A DNA stretch of 64,000 nucleotides, taken from positions 9,242,924 through 9,306,923 of the forward strand of contig LR746267.1 in assembly GCA_902729315.2 (NCBI GenBank), written 5' to 3'. The notes under the pieces were generated by a model, which saw nothing but the letters and a program-made list of their open reading frames with translations, was not told the origin of the DNA and did not search any database. This document shows, in pieces, positions 35,944 to 47,306 of this stretch (position 1 is the stretch's first letter; each line of letters begins with the position of its first letter). A program made the position numbers and the translations under genes. Source of the DNA: Spirodela intermedia. Lineage: Eukaryota > Streptophyta > Magnoliopsida > Alismatales > Araceae.

Positions 35944-38565
35944 AGTTTTCGTGAGGTGAGCGCCGGGACCGGGTTCCCAATGCTCAGAGCTTGGTTGCTC
36001 TGGACCGCCATTGAGAAAGGGGGCGTCGAACCCCATGAAGACATGCAGGCGCTCGACGCGCTCTGCAGCGCCGTGCCGCCGGAAATGTGGCCGGTGATTG
36101 CGGACAAGAGACGGCCAAGGAGGCCTGGGAGGCTATCGCCACCATGCGGATCGGCAATGACCGCGTAAAGAAGACGTCGGCTCAGAACTTGCGGCGGCAG
36201 TTCGACTCGGCGATGTTCAAGGAGGGAGAGTCTGTTGAGGACTACGCGCTGCGTCTCAACAGCATGGCGTCGACTCTCACCACCCTCGGCGACAAGGTCG
36301 AAGAGACGCAGGTAGTGGAGAAGATAATCCGCAGTGTTCCCCAGCGTTTCAGGCAGATCGTGGTCGCGATCACGATGCTGCTCGACGTGTCGACGCTCAC
36401 CGTCGCGGATTTGACGGGTCGGCTCAAGGCGGCGAAGGATGCCTTCGAGAAACCGGCGTCGGCTATGCACCACGACGGCAAGCTGTACGTGACCAAAGAA
36501 GAGTGGGACGCACGGCGGAGGAAGCGTGATGCTGAGAAAACTGGTGGTGGAGGTAGCAGCAGCGTGACGCACCGTGGAGGACATGGGCACGGGCGCGGGC
36601 GCGGCCGTGGCAGCGACAAGGGTTCGTCATCAGGCGGCCTGACGGGCAACTCAGGCCGGCCCAGCGGTGATGAGTGCAGGAGATGCGGGAAGCTGGGCCA
36701 CTGGGCCCGCGAGTGCCACTCCAAGCCCAAGAAAGAGCAGGCCCACGTCGTCCAGGATGAGGAGGAGGCCTCGCTCCTTCTCGTGAAGTCAACGACGGCC
36801 ATATCGACGGCGCCGCCACCAACCTCCACTCCACCCCGTTTTGCTGCGACTCCGCAGGCAGAGGATCGGCTCCGGCGTGCAAGCCCACCGCCGCCGGGAG
36901 CAAAATGGGTCCCCGTCAATGGAGGGGCCGCCAAAGAAGAGAAGAAGCCAGGCGCCCAGACCCAGATCCATCTGCGGGAAGAGAAGGTGTTCGCCCACCT
37001 TGAAGAGGAGGAGCTGCGTGATGAGGAGGCGTGGGTCGTGGACACGGGCGCCACGAACCACATGTCGGGTTCCCGTACGGCTTTCACCGAGCTGGACACG
37101 GCGGTGCTTGGGACGGTGCGGTTCGGCGACGACTCGGTGGCGCGGATCGAAGGCCGGGGGGCAATCGTGTTCCTGTGCAAGAACGGCGAGCACCGGTCCT
37201 TCGCGGGGGTGTATTACATTCCCCGACTGACGACGAACATCGTCAGCGTCGGCCAACTCGATGAGGCCGGGTACCATATCGACATCGAGAAGGGGGCGAT
37301 GAAGGTCCATGAGCCAGGCGGACGGCTCCTGGCGAAGGTGATGCGCGAAGAGAACCGGCTGTACATTCTCCACGCCAAGCTGGTTCGGCCGGTGTGCCTG
37401 GAGGCGCGGGGAGTCGAAGAAGCTTGGAAATGGCACGCACGCCTCGGACATGTCAACATGACCACGCTGCGGAAGATGGCTCGGGAGGAGCTGGTGCGGG
37501 GGTTGCCGGCAGTTGGTCAGGTGGACCAGCTGTGTGAGGCGTGTCTCGCTGGCAAGCAGAAGCGGTCGCCGTTCCCCGAGCAGGGAGAGTACCGGGCGCG
37601 GCGTGTTCTGGAGCTGGTGCACAGCGACCTCTGTGGTCCGATTGCGCCGGAAACGCCAAACGGCAGCAAGTATTTCCTGCTGCTCGTGGATGATCGAAGC
37701 CGGTACATGTGGGTGGCCATGCTACCTTCAAAGGACCGTGCTGCGGTGGCCATCAAGGAGATCAAGGCTCGGGCAGAAGGCGAGTCAGGACTGAAGCTGG
37801 GAGCGGTCCGTACTGATCGGGGCGGCGAATTCACCTCACATGAGTTCGCGGAGTACTGCGCGGGAGAAGGTATTCATCGTCAACACACGGCGCCATACAG
37901 CCCGCAGCAGAATGGCATCGTCGAGCGCAGGAACGGCACGGTGGTAGCAACCGCGAGGAGCATGCTCAAGGCAAAGGGGCTGCCGGGCTGGTTTTGGGGT
38001 GAGGCAGTGGTGGCAACTGCTGTATACATCCTGAACCGGTGTCCGACGAAGAGCGTGGACGGCGGTGCACCATCTGAAGAAGCCGACGGTGCACCATCTT
38101 AAGGTGTTCGGATGCATCGCCTACGTCCTGAACACGACATCGCATCTCAAGAAGCTGGAGGACCGCGGCCGCAAGATGATCTTCATCGGCTACGAGTGCG
38201 GATCAAAGGCCTACCGTGCCTACGATCCCACCACGAGGCGTGTCCATATGACACGGGACGTGGTGTCCCGTGTCATATGGCTGACGACACGCTGCTATCG
38301 TTCAGATTCAGGAGGAGTCCCTCGGAGCACGCCATCTACAGCAGGTAGAACGGGGAGGCGACGACATCAAGCAGTTCAAAAAGGAGATGGCTGACGCATT
38401 CAGGATGAGCGACCTCAGTCTGCTTCGTTACCATCTCGGCATTGAAGTCAGGCAGAGCGCGGAGGGCACCTCGATCAGCCAAGGAGCCTACGCCGCTAAG
38501 ATTCTGGAGAGGAGCGGCATGACAGGGTGCAATCCCTGTCAATGACAACGCGTCTGAAACTGAGC
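35944..38565 (+). pseudogene. copia gag-pol fragment of element C
   Basis: An open frame covers 36087-38102 (671 codons). It holds UBN2-type gag (TAKEAWEAIATMRIG, LRLNSMASTL), a zinc knuckle (CRRCGKLGHWARECH), protease (DTGATNHMSG), GAG-pre-integrase (WHARLGHVNMTTLRKMA) and an integrase core (HSDLCGPI, DRSRYMW, TDRGGEFTSHEF, YSPQQNGIVERRN). A one-base deletion near 36110, judged against the inverted gag copy, breaks the start of gag. A tandem duplication around 38065-38100 and a large deletion remove most of RT. Only its end (about 38390-38560, FRMSDLSLLRYHLGIEVRQS) survives. The element cannot transpose alone. Confidence 0.88.
38244..38280. repeat. Perfect 16-bp inverted repeat at RT deletion junction
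   Basis: The arms 38244-38259 and 38265-38280 are exact reverse complements around the spacer GTGGT. The left arm belongs to the normal pol frame (VHMTRDVV). The right arm looks like a fold-back copy where RT sequence is lost. Confidence 0.9.
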
Positions 38566-38934
38566 AAGAGGACCCGACGTCTTCTTTACGCGGTCATCGC
38601 CGATCCGCATGGTGGCGATAGCCTCCCAGGCCTCCTTGGCCGTCTCCTTGTCCGCAATCACCGGCCACATTTCCGGCGGCACGGCGTTGCAGAGCGCGTC
38701 GAGCGCCTGCATGTCTTCATGGGGTTCGACGCCCCCTTTCTCAATGGCGGTCCAGAGCAACCGGGCTCTGAGCATTGGGAACCCGGTCCCGGCGCTTACC
38801 TCACGAATCACCCTCTGGACCACGCCGTCCTTTCCTCCTGCCATAGCGCGTCTCGATTGCGCGTTCTCGATTCCAACGGCTGTACCTTGCCGCGATCGAG
38901 TCCCGGCCCGCAACCTGTGGGCTCTGATACCACT

Positions 38935-38993
38935 TGTCAGAAACTCGCCGGAGAGACGACGGCAGTTAAGACGTCTCCGGCGAGTTTCTGACA
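38935..38993 (-). repeat. 59-bp LTR of element C with 20-bp terminal inverted arms
   Basis: The unit begins TGTCAG and ends CTGACA. The arms 38935-38954 and 38974-38993 are perfectly complementary around 19 bases. It sits two bases from the primer-binding site and directly abuts PP2C-locus sequence at 38994, which sets its outer limit. Confidence 0.82.
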
Positions 38994-39573
38994 GGGAGCA
39001 GGTTCTTGATTCTGCGCAGGAGGGGAGAGAGAGAGAGAGAGAGAAAGTAGCGGGAAGAGGAGGAAGCAGGAGGGAGGATGAGTGGCTCTTGCGAAGAGGA
39101 GACCGTGAAGCGCGGGAAACGGTGATAAAAGGAAATGAATCACAGAAAGGGGGGGGGGGTTAACCACGTGATTATCTCCTAATAGAAACCCCTCGCGCCT
39201 TCCAATTTCGTATTTAGTTTTTCGCGCCGTCCCATTTCCTTTATATAAAATAAATGTTCATTTTGTGTCAGGCCATTTCACCGAAAAGAAAACTATTTTT
39301 TGCCGTATATTTTTTAATTATTTTGAGCACTAGAAAAAAATATGGGCTTTCCCTTCGACTGATGGAACCGAAACGTTAGCAGGGGCCCACCAGAGCCTAC
39401 GGGCCTCTCAGAGGTCATCCGTGGGACTTTTCCAATTATACGATATCTATTTTCAGTTACATTATTTTTTTAGAAATAATATAAAATGGAAATAGTGTCT
39501 AACTTCAGTGAATCTCCGCGTCGACGGATGGCACATGCAGCAGCTGGCTTGTGATATATCCACACCCCTGTCT
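38994..39573 (-). other. Upstream part of PP2C copy 2, right arm of inverted duplication
   Basis: Non-coding DNA whose reverse complement matches 23054-23660 base for base over long runs. It includes the purine-rich leader and a conserved block near 39341-39405. It is separated from its own coding part by element C. Confidence 0.85.
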
Positions 39574-39887
39574 GAAGATGATGGAGCCACAAAGAGAGAG
39601 AGAGAGAGAGAGAGAGAGCTACACCAACAGCTAGAGATGGAGCCGTGGGTGCATCATGGGGGCACTATTTTCACCTGGGAGGGAGATGAAGGCGTCGGAA
39701 CGCTTGGTCATCTTCGATCTCCGCTTGTGTATGTCCCCGACTGTCATCACCCCGCCGACGGTCTCCTATGAAATCTGAACGTCGCCGTCTTCTTGGATTC
39801 TCGAAGAACGAAAAGAAACACTGTTCACGGGGAAGAGATGCATCTGACTTCACCACTCAGGGAAGAGGAGCTAGAGGAATGACACTC

Positions 39888-39891
<4 letters not shown>

Positions 39892-39939
<48 letters not shown>
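39892..39939. repeat. (GA)n microsatellite
   Basis: An uninterrupted run of about 24 GA units. Confidence 0.95.
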
Positions 39940-39942
<3 letters not shown>

Positions 39943-41065
39943 CCGTATTAATGATGGAAGTTCCAGAGAAGAACAGTATAAGGAATTGGAGAATGAACTA
40001 AGGAATATAGTAAGTAGTACCCGAGAGCATGCCGGCTACCGTCGACGACAGTTCGAGATCAGACCCATCATCCCAACGCTTCTGCCGCCGTACGGTCGAT
40101 TTCCCGCTCCACCTGCGAAGTCGAAAGCAGTAAAGAATCCTACTTTTGAGGAAGATGTCATGCTGGTTCCCCTTGGGGTAAAAGTTTCCTCATGGACACA
40201 AAAGAATGTTGTGTTAACTCGATGGGGGAGGGAGGAAGGGAGGGGCAGAGAGAGAGAGAATGAGAACCATCAGGCCTCTGTCGCGAGTTTTCTTCAGTCA
40301 TAATCTGAACGTTGTTCTTACCCATTGGGGAAGGGTGGAAGATCGAGAGAGAACAGAAAGTGACAGAACCACCGTTAAACAAGAGAAAGCGAAACCAGGG
40401 TTGAGCTCCCAAAGGAGGAAGCACACGATTGAGAGAGAAATCTGCTGCACGAAGGAGCTTTTCTTTCCCTCTCTTATCAGTTGCGGACCCAGCCGAAAGG
40501 CCGCATTTCTGAACGAAGCTCTGTTACCTGATCTGTTCCCACGGAAGACGCAGATCCTCCCAACCTCCGCCCTTAGGAAGTCCTCTCTCTCTCTCTCTCT
40601 AAGAGTCTGGCGCCATCCTCTTGAGAGCAGGTGGGGTTACTGAAAGTTGATGATTTCTACAATAACCAGGCCTCACAGTTCAACTAGGCCTTGAGGAGTT
40701 TATCACAAAGATGGAGCTACAGGAAGGTGGGGACGATGACAAAGCACACAGTAATAGGGAAAGAATCTGCCCTCTCTCTTTCTCTCTCTCTTTCTCTCTA
40801 GCTAGTTGGGGGGCTGTTCCTTTACCAGGCCCCCTCGTCAACTGCAGGAGGATGACGCCCATGACAGCTGTGGGAACAGCACAAGGACCCAATGGAGGCC
40901 GGACGTAAACTGTTGCCTTTCCCGTTCTACTTTCTTCTATAATAATGAGGCCGCGTCAACTCTCTCTCCAACTCGTTCGCACCACTTCTTCATTAAGCAA
41001 TAGTTCGCCCCTGCTACCGATGGATTGACAGCTTTTCCTAGAACTCTCGGTAGGGAGGTCAACCC

Positions 41066-41071
<6 letters not shown>

Positions 41072-41117
<46 letters not shown>
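41072..41117. repeat. (CT)n microsatellite
   Basis: An uninterrupted run of about 23 CT units, ending in a longer pyrimidine tract. Confidence 0.95.
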
Positions 41118-41120
<3 letters not shown>

Positions 41121-41573
41121 TTCTCTCCATCTCTATCCAGCCAACCTTCAGTGGGCCATTGAAACCCCATGCCATCGGCCTCAACTGGGCAATATTTATT
41201 TATACTGTCTATGCCCCATCAAGATTTATTCAAAATGATCTTCCCTGGGATCCTAAAGAGCCAGACTGAACGAGCAGTCTGCGTAGCACTTCTATCAGCC
41301 GTTCAAAATCCTGATTGCCTCATTGCATCAAGCGGCGATTAATCTTGTTTCTGTCTTAATGCGGGGGGAGTTCCAAATACATATAAATAAATAAAAAACA
41401 AAAAAACAGATAATCTCCTCCTCCAGCTGGTATTGTGAAGCCAGATCTCTGGGATGATCTCCATCTTCCTCATGAACCCTATAAACTGGTGCATTCCTTC
41501 TAAGCCTACCCAAAACTGAATCAGTCAGTATCAGTGTAGAAATCTGAGACCAGTGTCACTCGGATGAAGGTTC

Positions 41574-43689
41574 TCAGAGCTCTTTCACTCCGGGGGCAAC
41601 GGTAGGACGAATCTTCATCCCCGTCGTCGGCCCTGGAGCACCCCCTCTGAGCGAGGTCACATCAATCGTGTATCTATTTCCAGTTCAGAGCAAGAAGAAA
41701 AGGGTTAATGAAGATAATTATGAAACCACCAGCGATCAATGACCAGATAATCATCATCCACTTACATGGAACTGGGCCGCTTCCCCGCCTCTGTTGCTCC
41801 GCAGTAGATCAGAATCTTTCCATCCTCTTTAGACGCAGAGTGGCTCGTTATTTCCTCGATCTTCTTAGCTGAATAATTGCTTTTAGTTTCCATTAGAGGT
41901 ATGTTTGAGAAAACCAGTCGAAATATTTATGGGTCATTGCAGTCTGAACTTACATGGCTGATGAGCTGAACCATTGAGCCCTTCAAGGCAGAGTAGTTTC
42001 TGCATTTGGATAGATTGCAGAGATGAAATCAGAACATCTCCACATCCTGGAACTAGGAAGAAGAGAAAATAACAGAAATGGGCAAATAATGTTCGTAAAA
42101 GTTGTGAAAAAAATACTACCTTGAAGTCTGCATAGCAGGACTCAAACTCGTCATTCACCAATAAATGATCAAAGATGCCAGAAGTTTTCCCTTCCTCCAG
42201 CTCCGCCCGGGCATTTCTCAGTCGCTTCTGGATCTGCTCCTCTGATTCAGTCCCCCTGCGACAAGCGCCAGCGCTAAGATCTTAGCATCTTATCATTTTT
42301 TTAGCGGAATTCATAGCATCAAGATCCTGCCTGGCTACCTTGAACGAAGGCGCTTCTCAAGTTCCTCAAAGCTCGGCGGGCAGATAAATATAAATATGGC
42401 TTCGATAGAGCTAGCCCTGACCGATTTCGCTCCCTGGACATCGATATCAAGGATGCATCTCTGCAAGAAGAGAAAAGCTGAGATAAATCGTTCTATCTTC
42501 TTATCGAATGAACACCAAAGGATATTACCTTCCCCTCGTCCATCACAGCCTCCACTGCTTTAATGCTGGTCCCGTACAGATTCCCATGAACGGATGCATG
42601 TTCCAGGAACTTGCCATCGGTTATGTCCTTCTCCATGGCATTCTTCTGTGTGAAGTGGTAATGAATGCCGTCCTTCTCCTTCTCTCTAGGGGAGCGAGTC
42701 GTGTGGCTGACAGAGAAACCAAAGGTCGAAGGGAACTCTTTCATGAGCCTCGATATCAGAGTCCCCTTGCCCACACCAGAGGGACCGCTGATGACTATGG
42801 GCTTCAGACAGTCGCCTTCCACCCCCTTGCTCCAGGCGACTACTTCTACACCGAGCTTCTTCCTCTGTTCTTTGATGAACGGCGTGTTGAACTGTCAGGA
42901 AAGTGGTGCAAAAAAATTAAAAATAATCAGTAAGAAAACAATGGTTCAGGAAGAGATAAGATTATTGGTCACTGGAAACCATATGAATCGTGAATTAATG
43001 AACAATTATAAAAATCATCAAGAAACGTTCTTCCGGATCCAGACCTCGAGAAACCAGGCACAATCATCCGGCGATGAATTCTGCTTCAGAACGAGTAAAC
43101 GTTCTTCACCCAAAACCATAGCAGAGTGTCCTCTGAAAGGTGCCGGTGCAGCGCCGAGCACAGAAGGAATCGTCCTGATGATCATTAAAAAATACATATA
43201 TATATACATATCTAATACATGCAGGATCTCCGATAAAGCTAAAGACGATGAGAAATGCTCGATAATCTCACCATTTGCCTGCTGATAAGTCGAAAATTCT
43301 CACACAAACTGAGGAAGAATCTCCATTCTCAGATTCGCCAATTAAGTACTGCCCAAATAAGCAATGCCATGGACTACATCATGTGGGACTTCACCCAAGG
43401 TAAAGATTCAGTAAAGCCTGTTGATGAGCTAGACTCACAATCTTCTCCCCAAAGATAGTAACAGTCTGATGGCCATGAGCCTCTGAATCAAGCTGCACCA
43501 GCAAGCTCTCATCCAAGCCATTAAGAAAGGGTGCCTGAACCTCTTCACCCTGAGAACGAGAACCACTGAAGAGTTAATGCTCTTCGGCTACCAGTTTGTC
43601 GCCGGAAAATAATAAACGGCTAGCTGACTCACGGCGTTCTTAGTCAAACGTGAACAGATAAATTTTACAGTAAGAAATTATCTCACCAT
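41574..43689 (-). CDS. GK1: Guanylate kinase with Kelch-like N-terminal domain
   Basis: The enzyme phosphorylates GMP to GDP with ATP. The model encodes 396 residues in ten coding pieces: 43687-43689 (ATG only), 43439-43549, 43272-43348, 43045-43174, 42529-42891, 42339-42460, 42120-42255, 41954-41999, 41766-41868 and 41574-41673. All phases agree. Residues 1-105 are Kelch-like ([33 protein letters not shown]). The kinase carries the P-loop [46 protein letters not shown] and [12 protein letters not shown]. Layout and length match Arabidopsis AGK1/AGK2, which extend the core kinase at both ends. The initiator ATG is the last codon of the leader exon. One donor (after 43045) is GTCTGG, slightly unusual. 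Confidence 0.95.
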
Positions 43690-46104
43690 GTGGAGGGTGG
43701 AATTTTTCTTTGCCCAGGTCAACCTCCACCTCCTCCCCCCCTGGAAAGAAAGGAAGAGGGAGAGAGAAAATGGCATTAAATTAAAAGTCCGAATCTCAGT
43801 ATCTAATTCAGAAGTCAAAAGCGAAACCCTCCATCTTACAACTAAGAATAGATACAGACACTTTTCCTTCTTTCCCGTCACAAAAGTCAAAGCCCAATTT
43901 TTTTCTATATTACTCCATAAAAAAGGACCACAGAAACGACAGAATTATTTAAAGATAATTGAATGGCCTTCATTTCGCTGCCAAATAATAAAAAGACGGG
44001 GACGGTAAAAACTCTATGGAGAAGGTGGGAAAATTTCTGTTCCAGATCCGGATGAACCCTTGAAGAAGCAGTGCAGCCAAATAAGCGATCGTGGGTAAGA
44101 AGATCGCAGATCACGCGTTCAACACATGAAAAAAGAAAAACGAGCCACTTGCGTCATAGGATCCAAACAATGCCATAATCACAAGGAGAGTCGTCTACAG
44201 ACAAATAGGTAGAAGGGATCCCGATTCAAGTCGATTTCACCAAGAACAGGGGAATTGCACTGGGCAAAGAAGACTAAACGGAACGAGGCATTACTCCAAA
44301 CCGCCGTCGACGCCCAATCAACCCGAGGACAAACAAACAGGAGGGGAGGGGGGCAACCAAGACTTACCAACGAAGATCGGAGAGAACAGGCACCTCTCGT
44401 GAGCCCAGATTCAAGATCCCCGGATCAGGGTGGCAATGGCCAGGGAGGAGAGAAGCCCGAAATAAATAGGCCAAGTTAGAAGACGAGAATCTGGTTTCGG
44501 CGGGAGATCCACGTGCCGACGCCCTTCTGCGGTGTTACCGGACGGCCGGTTTCCTCCGTCGCCGTCTCCCGCATTTGATTCCTCATCACCCCGACCAGAT
44601 TACCGATGACCTAAAGCCGTAAATAGGCACAAGAAAAAAAGAAACCTGGAGGGCATCCAATTCGATGGAGACGATGGGAGGATGGCAGACGCGGTCATCA
44701 GCCGCTCGGCTTAACCCTATCGATGACGGCACCGGGTCACGTCAACGACTCAACGGTTCTCCACCCCCCCCCCCCAAAAATAAAAGTTGACCTTTTTATA
44801 TTTCCCAAAAAAAATTAAAATACCGTTTAAACAGTGCTGAAAATAAAATAAAATAAAAGTCAAAGTGGGGAAGGCATATGCTCGGAATATCCCTCTCATA
44901 ATGGCTCTCGGTGGTGGACGAACCGATCCTGGTCTTGTCGGCCAGAGATGTGCGAGCCCATATCAGATCCCTCGAGGCAGCAGACCCTGGGCACACCAAT
45001 GAGAGGTCGAGGCTCAGCGATGGAGAGATCTGTTTGTGGGCCCCATCAGAACCGGGGCCCACCACGACCAAGCACTTCCCCGGACCAGATCCAATTGCCA
45101 CTGGGCCGTACTATGGGAAAACCTGGGCCCACTTACCCTTGAGTTTATTTCTACAACCAGCAACCAAAGTTACTAAGATGACTTCGATATTTATTTTCTT
45201 TATAATGTTTATTATTATAATTATTAGAGCTATAAAAGTCAATTAGGTAGTCACAGCTGACATGAAAACGTCGACGGCCAAAATCCAGTGGCTGAGCCGG
45301 GCACTGCCATTAATTAATTAAATAATTAATTTTCATAAAATGGTCGCTGATAATTAACTACGGCTCTTATTAAATGTAAAGTAGCAAGTTCAATGTTATT
45401 TTTCACCCAAAAAATGACTTTTTATTAATTGTAGGAGATAAATATTCACGACGTGAAGCCTTCTTCTTCTCCTTCTCCTAATCGACGTGGACATAGTTGG
45501 GATTGCCACACCTTCTTTGCCCTTCTCATGATGTAAGCTGTCGCTTCTGTTGGCTATTTCTCAAGCCCGGGGAGAGAGAGAGGGGAGGGGGGGTCCACCT
45601 GTCAGGACGACGGAGGCCGCCGACATCTCAAGGCCAAATCCATTACGTTCTCTTCCCCTCGCCGTGAGGGGAGTGCTTGCGCCATGCCTGTCCAAAGAGG
45701 GCATCTTTCTTTCTCTCTCTCTCTCTAGATGTTTGGTCGCCTGATGACAGTATGCTCTGCTGTGGTAGGCAGTTTGAACATCCATAGAGCGAGAGAGAGG
45801 CGAGATAGAGAGAGAGAAAGAGCGAGAAGCGAGAGAGAGAGGAGTCTATCTCCCACACGAAACTCCACCGACTGTTAAGCGGCATCTACAGCCATGGATG
45901 GATCAACCTCTACCAATGGATCGAAACATATAGGTATAAAACGTCCTCCAAGATATATAGATATATAAAAACATACGAAAAAAAGGGTTATTGCAGATCA
46001 TCTCCAACATCATAAGCTCTCTCTACGTTATGACTAAGATGCACCACCCAGCTCTCCAGCTTCCTCTTCTCCAGGCATAACTCGGCAGTACTAACTGCGG
46101 AATT
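43690..46104. other. GK1 leader/promoter and spacer to remorin
   Basis: The first 50-800 bases contain the GK1 5' leader, perhaps with a further leader intron, and its promoter. A homopolymer C run lies near 44762-44775. AT-rich sequence fills 45170-45440. GA/CT tracts lie near 45700-45840. No other gene is supported. Confidence 0.5.
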
Positions 46105-46907
46105 CTACGGGCACCTGCCGAGGGCCCTCATCAAGTTCGCCATATCCAGAACCCTCGCCACCTTCCCCGCCCTCTTCGCCTCCGCGGAGGCCCGCTTCTC
46201 CTCTGCCTTCCTCCGCGCCTTCGCCATTTCATTCCGCATTCTCTCCAAGGCCCTCGCCCTCTTCTCTTCCAGCTTTCTCTGCAAGACCGTCGCCACCATA
46301 TGCACCACTAATCAAACCTCTGCAACGAAGGATGAGGAGCTTACGAGGGCTTTTGACGTACCTCTACTTTCTTGAGCACGACGGCGGCCTTCTCGACCTG
46401 CTCGCTCTCCCACCCGTTGATGGTCACGTCCTCCCGCTTGAACCTGTTGTTGATCTTCGCCACCTTCGCCGTCTGCCATGCCGATATCTTCGACTCCACC
46501 TCCTCTTTCTTCACTATCTCCAGCGACACCTCCTCCACGGCGCCATCGCCGGGCGGCGCCGCCGTGAGGCGGCGGCGCGAGGGCACCGCCTCAAAGGGAT
46601 GCCCATCAGGGACGATGGCCAGCGGGTTCGTCTCCGCCACCGCCGCCTCCTCCTGGATTCGGCCCAAGCCGCCTGCTTCCTCGTCGCCAACCGGCATGGT
46701 GGATCCTGCGAGTATTAATGCGTTGAACTCCCTGCTCATCGTGGTGAACTGCTCACTCGAGGCCTCGCTCTCCGACAAGGAGGACGACCGGGCGGCGCCG
46801 CTCCTCGCCGGCGGCGACGGCGGCGTCAGAGCGTGGATCTCCCGCACCTCATAATCATCGTCTTCTCCTCCGCTCCTGCTGCTGTCCCTCTTCCGATCAC
46901 TCGACAT
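46105..46907 (-). CDS. Remorin, group 4-like
   Basis: Two exons (46362-46907, 46105-46278) encode 239 residues. Remorins are plant-specific proteins of plasma-membrane nanodomains, with roles in plasmodesmata, symbiosis and pathogen response. The acidic, disordered N-terminus contains VREIHALTPPSPP and QFTTMSREFNALI, blocks shared with Arabidopsis group 4 remorins. The C-terminal remorin domain starts near ISAWQTAKVAKINNRFKRED and forms a coiled coil (RKLEEKRARALERMRNEMAK, KARRKAEEKRASAE). It ends ANLMRALGRCP, where the terminal Cys could be acylated. The intron falls between codons. The gene is divergent from the receptor gene starting at 48025. Confidence 0.93.
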
Positions 46908-47262
46908 ATCCGCAGCGAGGGGAAGCTCGAGTGAAAAATGAGGAGAGGGCCCTCCTCTGGGGCATTTGTCCGGTGTGGGAGGAGGAACATGACGGAGCTC
47001 GGCCACACGTAGCGTCCTCTGCTCAACTCGGCGGCGGCGTTGGAAGTAAAGGGAGACAACGACCTCGCCGGCGGCTGGATGGAAGACAACGAGGCCCGGA
47101 AAATGTCGGCGGACCACACGCGGCGCAACATCAGGCTCTTTACGTCATCTTTTCCACGGTCTCCATTTCTGCAGTAGGAGTTCCACTCCGATGACTGCGA
47201 GAGTCTTGATCCTCTCTCAGCCACGCCGCAGCCGGAGAACCCACCTCACCGCGGCGTGCGAA

Positions 47263-47306
<44 letters not shown>

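Larger units (their letters stand above)
35754..38993. mobile_element. Composite copia insertion with very short hairpin LTR (element C)
   Basis: The insertion interrupts PP2C copy 2. At the right end, a minus-strand 59-bp LTR (38935-38993) is followed after two bases by a canonical tRNA-Met primer-binding site (38914-38932) and the start of gag (to about 38574). At the left end, a decayed copy of the same LTR lies at about 35754-35800. Between them, plus-strand sequence (35950-38570) carries gag, zinc knuckle, protease, integrase and a piece of RT. The two gag starts (35950-36180 and 38574-38806) are inverted repeats of each other, so two overlapping fragments sit head to head. Confidence 0.85.
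39574..41573. other. Intergenic, repeat-rich
   Basis: About 2 kb without a recognisable gene. It holds GA or CT tracts at 39892-39939 and 41072-41117 and smaller ones near 39595 and 40580. An imperfect repeat of about 35-40 bases occurs at about 40203 and 40309. Short open frames here lack any family resemblance. Confidence 0.55.

Noticed and set aside
36242-37180. 312-codon minus-strand open frame in element C
   Set aside because: It is the complement of copia gag and protease with all family motifs on the plus strand, so it is a GC-driven shadow.
39508-40640. Small genes between the transposon island and guanylate kinase
   Set aside because: The frames are short and low in complexity, lack family resemblance and splice structure, and overlap repeat tracts.
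42001-42060. Longer exon 8 of guanylate kinase starting at GATGTGGAG
   Set aside because: In the required phase this hits TGA. Only the acceptor before AAACTACTC keeps frame and gives the family KLL motif.
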